From assembly GCA_963965975.1 (NCBI GenBank), contig OZ014413.1:9512101-9576100 (forward strand): a stretch of DNA of 64,000 nucleotides, in the 5' to 3' direction. Source of the DNA: Xestospongia bergquistia (taxonomy: Eukaryota; Porifera; Demospongiae; Haplosclerida; Petrosiidae). Below, in pieces: positions 56,798-64,000 of the stretch. The stretch's first letter is position 1; every line of letters starts with the position of its first letter. The notes beneath the pieces are model-generated. The model was given only the letters and a program-made list of their open reading frames with translations, did no database searches and was not told where the DNA came from. The position numbers and the translations under genes were made by a program.

Positions 56798-59700
56798 TTA
56801 TGTTGGACTGAGAAGTGGTTCTCTTGTTTCATCATAGGTATCAAAGAATGACCCTTCAAGATCTTTAGTTTTCATCTTTGGAGATTGTGGATTATTATGT
56901 GTTTTAGAATAAAAGAGAAATATTAATTTCATTTGCAGTATGTACAATTTAGGTTTTATTTTCTTTATTGTTCCAGTAACCCACATAATATGAAATATAA
57001 TAACAGTAACTAATGTCAAGAATACAATAGTAGTTGTTGTTGTTAAAATAATGGAGACTTGATTAGTACTATTGACTTTAACAAGATACCACAATGTACT
57101 AGAAACTATGACACAATTACACATAACAAAAAGATCAAGTATCTTTAACCACATCTTACGAAAAGGCCTACAAAATGCTTCAATTGTCACATAGATGGCA
57201 AAGATGGGAATACCTATCACATATCCCTTGTATATGTCCTTAGTTCTGTACATAACATATAAGCTGTATAAAAACACAAGTAGTAGTAGACGAGTTGTAA
57301 AAAAAATTTCTTTGTTGTGCTCATAAGGTGCATGGATAGCTTCATAAATAGGTCGAATATACTCTCTAAATTTACCTACTCTCATAAGCAATCGACCAGC
57401 AGCAATGATGGTGAAATAAGATAGTAGGACAGGAACAACCACTACTATAATTAGTATCATTAATATTAAATGATTACCCCTTCCATATTCAACTGTACCA
57501 TCTCCATACCAAACCTTAAGTATTGGGTTACTAGTATCATTGGTATATATATTAATTGGTGTAACTATATTTGATATTGCAGTGAACATACTTATGAAAG
57601 AAAGGTGAACAACAGTAACCAGTACTTGAATGGAGGAGTCAGCTATTCTGTTGGCAATCTTAAGAGAGAAATGACTGAGGATAATGAGAACAACAACTAT
57701 TGTTAATAAATAAAGTGGAAATAGTAAACTGAGACCAGCTTTCCATAACTCTGTCATCCCATTATAAAAACATAAAGGAAAACCAAGATTCAGATTTAAC
57801 ATCAACAAAATAGGACGTGTTAATGAATACAGTGAAGCTACAACATGCTGTGAAGTAATTTTAGCATCTATAATACAAAAAGCCTGAGCAAAGAATATAA
57901 TTCCATTGAGTGTACCAGTTGTTAATGTGAGTTTGAGAGCAAATAACAGGTAAATGAGGAGTGGACCAGTTACTGCATAGAGGATTAGTGTCAATAACCA
58001 CCAATTACTACACTCCTTGCATTCTGAAGAACCAAACACCACACTATACTTGATACCATTAATAGTAGTACAAGTAGAACATAAAGGTCCTGTTTTAGTT
58101 GGTGGACAGAGTGGAAGATGGTTTACAAGGTAATTGTTGGGATTAGCTATTAAAACATCAGAGCCATTTATCAAAAACATGGTATAATCTCGATTGAAGT
58201 TACAGAATTTTTGACAGGTAACTGCTGCACCAAATACTGTAGTCCTATTTGTACCATTTGTAATATTCATTAGTCCAGCCCATGCAGCAGATTCAACTCT
58301 GGTAATGATAGCAACAGGATATTGTAAATATGAATAGTTTGAGACAACTTGACAAGTAGGTTGATAATCTCCAGCCATACCAAGTTTATTGATAACTGGT
58401 GAACATTGACATGTACTTGTGTCTGTATTCAGTTCAAAACCTAATGGACAATCTAGTAAGTTAAGCTTTATCTTTAATAATGTTGAGTCATCAGGGGATG
58501 ATATGACTAGGACAGCATCATTAATCCTCTCTGAATTACTGTCCTTTTTATAAAGAGTGAAATTAACTATAGTACACTGCTGAGACTCCAGGAGCACTTG
58601 ATTCTCATCATGAGGTGAGATATACCATGATGAAAATGGTGATAATGAAATAGTTCCGGAATTATCGCTTGTCCTAGCCAATGCAAGAGACACTGTAGTG
58701 TACACATTATTACCTACTACATCTTTAGCTTTCATAGGTATATGTAATGTTTGTCCAGGATATACTGATATGATGTTGGGAAACACTACTTCATTGTTAC
58801 TATCATAAATACATTTGGTTAGATCTTTGGAACATATGCAATGACTATTAGACAAAGTGGAGATGTTTAAAGGATTTGGTTTTAAAGAATTGAAATGTAA
58901 AATTTTACCATAATAACATCTTTTGTTATGATGACCAGTGTAGTATAATCCATTCATATAGCAATTGTACAAGTTAGTACTGAATATTGAGCTACCAGAG
59001 AGACCAGCTGTGTTATTGATGAATATCATACTGATATTTAATACTGTCATGTTTTGAAAGAGGGAAGATATTTGAAATGTACACTGTTTTATGGTCTTAT
59101 AAATATCATTTTGTGCATAAATAGCTCCTCCCTTTGTATGAGCAATGTTATTGATAAAGGTAGCCCTGAGTCCATTGTTTAAATGAAATGTACTACTGCC
59201 ATATAACTTGAATACAGCTCCTCTCTCTCCTCTGTTTTCTTCAAACCACATATTACCATCTAATACAATGTTAGTATTAGTTAACTCAAAAACTGACCCT
59301 GAATTATCATAATAATGACTATTAGTTCCATTAATATGAATAGTCTTGACATTAACCATTGTAAACATTCCAGCTTTTGAAATGGATGTTGACGAACCAT
59401 CTTGTTTATTGGTGTATGCTATAACATCTTCTAGAACTATTATCAAAGGCTTCAATCCACTGTCTTTATTAGAATATGTGTTAGCATATATACATGCTCC
59501 TGTAGTTTCAATAACATTTCCACTAAAGTTCACATTACTAAATGTTACAGTGACATTGAAGTCTTTGTTTTGTGGTGGATTATGTATAACAACAGAGACT
59601 GCCCCAGCATTTACCTTGTAAGCAATAACAGCTTTTGCATTTTTGGATTTAAAAACACTGTTAGATACAATAAGTGGGTATATATTTGATAGGCGAGTGT

Positions 59701-60727
59701 CATGGATTTTGTTAAACATCATAAAGAATGAGAGAGACGCTCCATGGCAACTAAAAACATTATAGTTCTCTATAAAACTACCATTATTTATTACAGTCTG
59801 AGAGTTCGTTTTACTGTGAAAATATAATACTAATACAGCACCTGTGAATGAGTCAATATTATGACAGAACATAGTCGAATATATTTTAACATTGGCTGAG
59901 AAGTTTCGTTGAGTATAGAGTATTGTCAAACATGCAGCATTAACAACAGGAATTGAAGTAAATGTTTCTTGATGTACTAAATTATCAAGATAAGAGAGAC
60001 ACTTAATACTGTTGATATAGTCAACATTTTTTACAAATCTTGCTTCTTTTATCAATACATTCTTTTGTAAATTTTTTACATTGCTTTCATCATTGAACAA
60101 TAACAACACTCCATTACCTAAACTTGTGTTGGTATGAGCATAAAACTCAGCACTTTTTGTAGAAGTAACATTGACATATTCTATAGTAGCATTTAATGGA
60201 TTAATAGCTAGAATTGCAAACCCATAATTTGATGACATATTAACCTCTTTGATCAATAATGTCTCAATATGGAGGAACAGTAGTAGAGAAGAATGATACT
60301 CTGTGAAATATACTGGAGATGTTGTAGAGTTGATAGATGACAGGATACTCTCATCCAGATCTCTCAAGAAAGCACCACATTCTTGGAATGATAATTTCTG
60401 TAGAGTAAGGTTATAAAGATTTATAAAAACAAATCCACTAGTGGGATATGAAGGATGAGAGACAGCTGTTGAACAATTTATTTGAGCAAGTGAGTTTGTA
60501 GCACTTTTTATAGTCAGTGAGTGACTAGTATTTACAAGACAAAATGATATGTTTGTAATCTCATGAGTAATATTTGTGAACAACACTATAATAGTGTCAT
60601 TATTGAATGGACCAGAATGACATAAGACTGTCTCCAGTTCATTACTGTGAGTTATATTAATTTCATCAGCAGTAGCTCCTTGAGTTTTGACTAACAAACA
60701 GACGAAGACTATTTCCAATAACAACAT
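56798..60727 (-). CDS. Array gene I: beta-helix ectodomain, multi-pass membrane protein
   Basis: Intronless, 1309 residues. The frame is open to 60745, but only ATG 60727 lies in line with the other members (MLLLEIVFVCLLVKTQGA). The ectodomain is of the ANTYSNKDSGLKPL type; WFEENRGERGAVF is shared with pseudogene C. Early membrane loops are E/G type (IIDAKITSQHVVASLYSLTRP), late segments resemble G (LKILDLFVMCNCVIVS). The tail is B/D type (PKMKTKDLEG...EPLLSPT). It has stem-region changes (ECSNWW for QCSNWW, losing one otherwise conserved Cys; CQKFCNFNRDY). Its promoter sequence differs from the rest of the array. Confidence 0.92.
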   Translation of the reverse strand: MLLLEIVFVCLLVKTQGATADEINITHSNELETVLCHSGPFNNDTIIVLFTNITHEITNISFCLVNTSHSLTIKSATNSLAQINCSTAVSHPSYPTSGFVFINLYNLTLQKLSFQECGAFLRDLDESILSSINSTTSPVYFTEYHSSLLLFLHIETLLIKEVNMSSNYGFAILAINPLNATIEYVNVTSTKSAEFYAHTNTSLGNGVLLLFNDESNVKNLQKNVLIKEARFVKNVDYINSIKCLSYLDNLVHQETFTSIPVVNAACLTILYTQRNFSANVKIYSTMFCHNIDSFTGAVLVLYFHSKTNSQTVINNGSFIENYNVFSCHGASLSFFMMFNKIHDTRLSNIYPLIVSNSVFKSKNAKAVIAYKVNAGAVSVVIHNPPQNKDFNVTVTFSNVNFSGNVIETTGACIYANTYSNKDSGLKPLIIVLEDVIAYTNKQDGSSTSISKAGMFTMVNVKTIHINGTNSHYYDNSGSVFELTNTNIVLDGNMWFEENRGERGAVFKLYGSSTFHLNNGLRATFINNIAHTKGGAIYAQNDIYKTIKQCTFQISSLFQNMTVLNISMIFINNTAGLSGSSIFSTNLYNCYMNGLYYTGHHNKRCYYGKILHFNSLKPNPLNISTLSNSHCICSKDLTKCIYDSNNEVVFPNIISVYPGQTLHIPMKAKDVVGNNVYTTVSLALARTSDNSGTISLSPFSSWYISPHDENQVLLESQQCTIVNFTLYKKDSNSERINDAVLVISSPDDSTLLKIKLNLLDCPLGFELNTDTSTCQCSPVINKLGMAGDYQPTCQVVSNYSYLQYPVAIITRVESAAWAGLMNITNGTNRTTVFGAAVTCQKFCNFNRDYTMFLINGSDVLIANPNNYLVNHLPLCPPTKTGPLCSTCTTINGIKYSVVFGSSECKECSNWWLLTLILYAVTGPLLIYLLFALKLTLTTGTLNGIIFFAQAFCIIDAKITSQHVVASLYSLTRPILLMLNLNLGFPLCFYNGMTELWKAGLSLLFPLYLLTIVVVLIILSHFSLKIANRIADSSIQVLVTVVHLSFISMFTAISNIVTPINIYTNDTSNPILKVWYGDGTVEYGRGNHLILMILIIVVVVPVLLSYFTIIAAGRLLMRVGKFREYIRPIYEAIHAPYEHNKEIFFTTRLLLLVFLYSLYVMYRTKDIYKGYVIGIPIFAIYVTIEAFCRPFRKMWLKILDLFVMCNCVIVSSTLWYLVKVNSTNQVSIILTTTTTIVFLTLVTVIIFHIMWVTGTIKKIKPKLYILQMKLIFLFYSKTHNNPQSPKMKTKDLEGSFFDTYDETREPLLSPT

Positions 60728-60794
60728 TACTTCACATAAAACCAATGTTTATTTACTTGTTAAAAAACTGCTGTATTTGGATAACCAGAGACAT

Positions 60795-60840
60795 CTAGCA
60801 TTTATAGGAATCAAAACAGCTATTTTGAAATTGAAAGTAA
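60795..60840 (-). promoter_or_regulatory. Promoter of gene I: TATA-like box plus ISRE-like element
   Basis: GAAATTGAAAGT (plus reading) at 60827-60838 keeps both GAAA halves. Coding-strand TATAAATG at about 60799-60808. A perfect 20-bp inverted copy of 60821-60840 lies at 61001-61020. Confidence 0.55.
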
Positions 60841-61020
60841 ATTGGTTATGTTTCAACAATCAAACTAACATCAAAGCATAATTACCTATATAAGTGTATT
60901 TATTTATTAAATTTATAAACTGAGACTACTTTATTGGACAGGTGTAATAACAATAAGTACTATGTTAACAAAACATATCATTTGTTTGAGATATCTTTTG
61001 TTACTTTCAATTTCAAAATA

Positions 61021-61549
61021 ATATGCTTATTGAAATAAAATCTAACAGTTATTAATATAACAGATTAGTGGTATCCATGACAACAAAGTATGAGGAGACT
61101 GTTATATGAGGTATTAAAGAGTTCACAAAATCAAAATAATTTAGTCTTGAAAGCCAGACCCAATTCCTATGACTAAATTGTCTCTATTGTTTACTCAAAG
61201 TCTGGCTTGTGAGATTAAATATAACTCATATCAGTAATGATCTTGAAAGTTGTAATTAGTACACTTTAGATATTATGTATACATAACATTATAAAACTAA
61301 TTTCAATTTGATTGTTGATACAAATTATTTGGGATTTGTGGTACAAGAAGTATGTAAAGTTACAGTCAATATATTTTAACTGAAATACTGTATAAAAATA
61401 TGTAATTACTGAATCCTATGTTCAAATAATGCTCCCAGTCCTCTTACAAAATTATCAAATTTGTACATATCTCTCTCTCTATAGTTAAACAAACTTCAAT
61501 GTCATTATGAATTTCAGTAATATGAATTTCAGTAAAAGGTCATGATCTT
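61021..61549. other. Spacer upstream of gene I
   Basis: No gene. AT-rich. The shared block 'tattggacaggtgtaataac' lies just before it (about 60932). Confidence 0.5.
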
Positions 61550-61990
61550 ATCTGTGTATGGGTTGAAGCTTCCAATAGCAGGGAGGTGTGTCTGTATGTG
61601 TAATTGTGGATTGAAGCTTAGGGAAATATGTCTTTATGGATTAAAGTCCCTAATAGCAGGAAGGTGTGTCTGTATGTGTAATTGTGGGTTGAAGCTTAGG
61701 GAAATATGTCTTTATGGATTAAAGTCCCTAATAGCAGGAAGGTGTGTCTGTATGTGTAATCGTGGGTTGAAGCTTAGGGAAATGTGTCTTTATGGGTTAA
61801 AGCCCCCAATAGGAGGGAGGTGTGTCTGTATGTGTAATCGTGGGTTGAAGCTTAGGGAAATGTGTCTTTATGGATTAAAGCCCCCAATAGCAGGAAGGTT
61901 TGTCTGTATGTGTAATCATGGTTTGAAGCTTAGGGAAATGTGTCTTTATGGATTAAAGCCCCTGATAGGAGGGAGGTGTGTCTGCTCAGC
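61550..61990. repeat. 78-bp minisatellite, about 5.6 copies
   Basis: Tandem 78-bp units ('ggttgaagcttagggaaat' plus 'ggaggtgtgtctgtatgtg'). A multiple of three, so the plus frame stays open with a 26-residue repeat (CVCMCN.GLKLRE). No start context, signal peptide or similarity, so I treat it as non-coding. Confidence 0.85.
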
Positions 61991-62084
61991 CTTATTATAG
62001 TTAGAACAACTTATTGAAATTATAGTAAATACATATAGTCTGATACAGGTATATATACATATAGTCTGATACTGTCTCCAGTTG

Positions 62085-62225
62085 AGATGATATACTATTG
62101 TGGATACCAATTTGTCTGTGAAAATCTACTCATTTGATAACAGAGAGGCTTTGTATAATAATTTAAATAGTTATTTGAAACTGAAACTAAAACAAAGTAA
62201 TTCTCAATTGATCTATCAACCAACA
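62085..62225 (-). promoter_or_regulatory. Orphan array promoter with perfect ISRE, no coding sequence attached
   Basis: Matches the 5' flank of genes C and D ('gataccaatttgtctgtgaa', 'agagaggcttt', then GAAACTGAAACT at 62177-62188). Where the coding sequence should follow on the minus strand there is only 'actgtctccagttga' (an N-terminal scrap) and unrelated sequence. Confidence 0.65.
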
Positions 62226-62359
62226 ACAAAGAATGTTAGTATTAATATGATCTATATCTTTAAAATGATAGAGCGTATGTAATCCATTAGTTGTAAGTAT
62301 CAAATAATACTATGGGACTCATTATTACTGCAGTTGAATATTAACTTGTATATGCTTCA

Positions 62360-62645
62360 TATTGGACTGAGAAATGATTCTCTGGTATGTTTGTAATCTC
62401 ATTAGTAATGTTTGTGGACAGTGTGCTATATGATTATGCTATTACTCAATATACACATGACTGTCTCCAGTTTATTGATGTGAGCCATTATCACCTGGAT
62501 CTTATCAGCTTCCCTATTAAATACAATGACCAGTTCTAGTTGCAATATAACCACTTTGTACTTGGCCACGAATACCAGTTTATCTGTGATAACAGCTGTG
62601 TTCTGTTTTTAGAACAGCTATTTTGAAACTGTACAATTAATAAGC
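62360..62645 (-). pseudogene. Mini-gene relic 5
   Basis: Tail block 'ttggactgagaaatgattct' fused to the N-terminal block and signal-peptide remnant, ending 'ttttgaaactgtacaatt'. Same junction as relics 1-4. Confidence 0.75.
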
Positions 62646-64000
62646 AGTCCCCAACTGATTTAACTGTAGTATGTTATACCATTATACATTATAAAATACT
62701 TGGATGTCTTAACTAGTACTAGTACAGACAAGTAATCTATTCTATTAAGGAAATATCTATAGTATATTGAATTTAGCAATACAGTAACATTGACAGTTAT
62801 TTTATATAGAAAGGATACATTGATGTTTTGATATCATTGGTTATGGTATAACAAGTATGCTATTCTTGGTATATTCTATGATGACTATGATATTTCAATT
62901 ATGTTATTACAAGACATCACCTGTTTATTATAGTACTGGATTTTTAATTTCATTGTTTATTTTACTTTATCTTTTATTAATGAGCTATATGCAACAATAA
63001 GATAATATAGACATGATAATAGCATCATTGATTGAGAGGGTTTTCATGTGTGGCTATGGTTGATGACACTTATACTGTGAAATATACTGAGACCAATTGC
63101 ACCACAACTAATGTTATGAAAGTATTGATTAGTACTTTCTATATTAAAATATATTTAGACATATTGTTTAGTGTTTGCTAAATATATGTAGGCTATTCAC
63201 TGTGTGCTTCACCAACCAGTGCAACTACTCTTGTCAGTAATCATGTTTTTGCAGCACAAACAAGAAATATTCCCTTAATGACATCACTTATTATGGGACT
63301 ATTTTACTGGACATGTGTAATAACAATTACTGTATTGACAAAACATGCCACATGTCCATGAAATGTTTTGTTTGAAATGACAGATTTTTTTTCATGTCTA
63401 TTCATAGTATAAAACAGTTACTTGTGTACAAGACTTAAGAAATATTGATATATAATCTAATGCATGAAAGATCCACTTAAAGTCATGTTGTTCTTAGTAT
63501 GTATATTTAATAAAGACTTTGTCACACACAACATGCTTTGCTCCTAACTAAAAAGGTTCCATAATGATATTTGTATGATGCATAAAAAATATAATATAAT
63601 ATAAATATTCAGTTGTTTTGTAAGGGGCTGATAAGTTGACTATTGTTGTTGAATCTTATTAGATTTATGATCCAAATGACATTATCATAAGAAGGTCTAG
63701 ACAGCATCTTATTTATTTTATTTATGTAACTTTTTCTATATAAGCTACAATAAGTTAACAATGATAATTATGAGATGAACAATAGCATTATAAAAAAGAG
63801 AAAAGTCACCATAGTAGATGACACATAAACAAGTAATTAGATAGATTTTTTGAGATTTTGGGCACTTTCAGTATCAAAATATGCAACATGGAGTTACAAC
63901 ATGCAGAATAATCTTTAAAGAGACTTATATAATGGAATGAAGATAATTTTGAAACTTGAGTGTTGTTCATGAATATTATTGACATTACAAAAGATATTGA
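62646..64000. other. Array spacer running out of the window
   Basis: No gene. Shared blocks: 'gatgttttgatatcatt' (62822), 'gttgatgacacttatac' (63059), a decayed inverted ISRE-like site (about 63867) and, at the very end, the 3'-proximal block (63950-64000) that elsewhere lies about 250-300 bp beyond a gene's stop codon. Confidence 0.65.

Noticed and set aside
59346-59621. Plus-strand ORF shared by genes I and C (also 30192-30431)
   Set aside because: Antisense of conserved ectodomain coding sequence; no independent support.
16340-60727. Bacterial origin or contamination, because of Pmp-like repeats and lack of introns
   Set aside because: The genes have TATA-type eukaryotic promoters, are contiguous with intron-bearing animal genes, match the local base composition, and have a multi-pass membrane domain unlike autotransporters.
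61542-62000. 152-codon plus-strand ORF with Cys repeats
   Set aside because: Entirely explained by the 78-bp minisatellite; no signal peptide, flanking domain or splice evidence.
1-64000. tRNA, rRNA or other structured RNA genes
   Set aside because: I looked for cloverleaf-like and conserved rRNA words on both strands and found none I could support by eye. A covariance-model scan would be decisive.

Overview
This is an AT-rich animal genomic window, most consistent with a sponge (a demosponge such as Amphimedon or a relative). The grounds are compact genes with short GT-AG introns, two genes with clear human counterparts (an ABHD18-type hydrolase and a GRXCR-type glutaredoxin-like protein), a NIDO-AMOP-VWD-EGF mucin-like protein, and a tandem family of intronless receptor-like genes. 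The taxon is inferred; no database was searched.

Layout. (1) 1-10304, minus: the 5' part of an 18-intron gene for a secreted or membrane mucin-like protein. It has a signal peptide, two somatomedin B domains, a Ser/Pro/Glu repeat of about 450 residues, then NIDO, AMOP, VWD and a run of EGF domains, and it leaves the window at base 1. Its introns hold minisatellites. (2) 11124-14121, minus: a ten-exon ABHD18 homologue. (3) 14275-15860, plus: a four-exon GRXCR-like gene. Genes 2 and 3 are divergent, with 153 bp between their ATGs. (4) 16340 to the right edge: a tandem array, all on the minus strand, of intronless genes of about 1304-1317 codons. Six are intact (starts 20278, 25572, 37682, 43873, 54053, 60727). 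One is a full-length pseudogene (27608-31490), and there are many relics. The end of the window matches the sequence that lies a few hundred bases beyond the 3' end of most members, so another copy probably lies just past base 64000.

Each array protein has a signal peptide, a glycosylation-rich ectodomain of about 890 residues with beta-helix/Pmp-like 'GGAIYA/GAVF' motifs, a cysteine-rich juxtamembrane stretch, about nine or ten membrane segments, and a short, nearly invariant cytoplasmic tail ending in EPLLSPT/SSI. Variation is mosaic: different segments of one gene match different paralogues, as expected from gene conversion.

The strongest candidate for something new is regulatory. About 100 bp upstream of each array ATG, and about 20 bp above the TATA-like box where that is preserved, lies a GAAANNGAAACT-type element. 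It is a perfect match to the vertebrate ISRE/IRF site in three promoters, including the pseudogene's and an orphan promoter, and degenerate in the others. The same element recurs in both orientations through the spacers. Together with surface topology, sequence diversity and birth-and-death evolution, this suggests an IRF-controlled family of innate-recognition or allorecognition receptors. That function is inference. Spacers also carry five copies of an internally deleted mini-gene relic (gene 3' end fused to gene 5' end), a Tc1-like transposase relic, and satellites of 11, 24, 78 and 119 bp.
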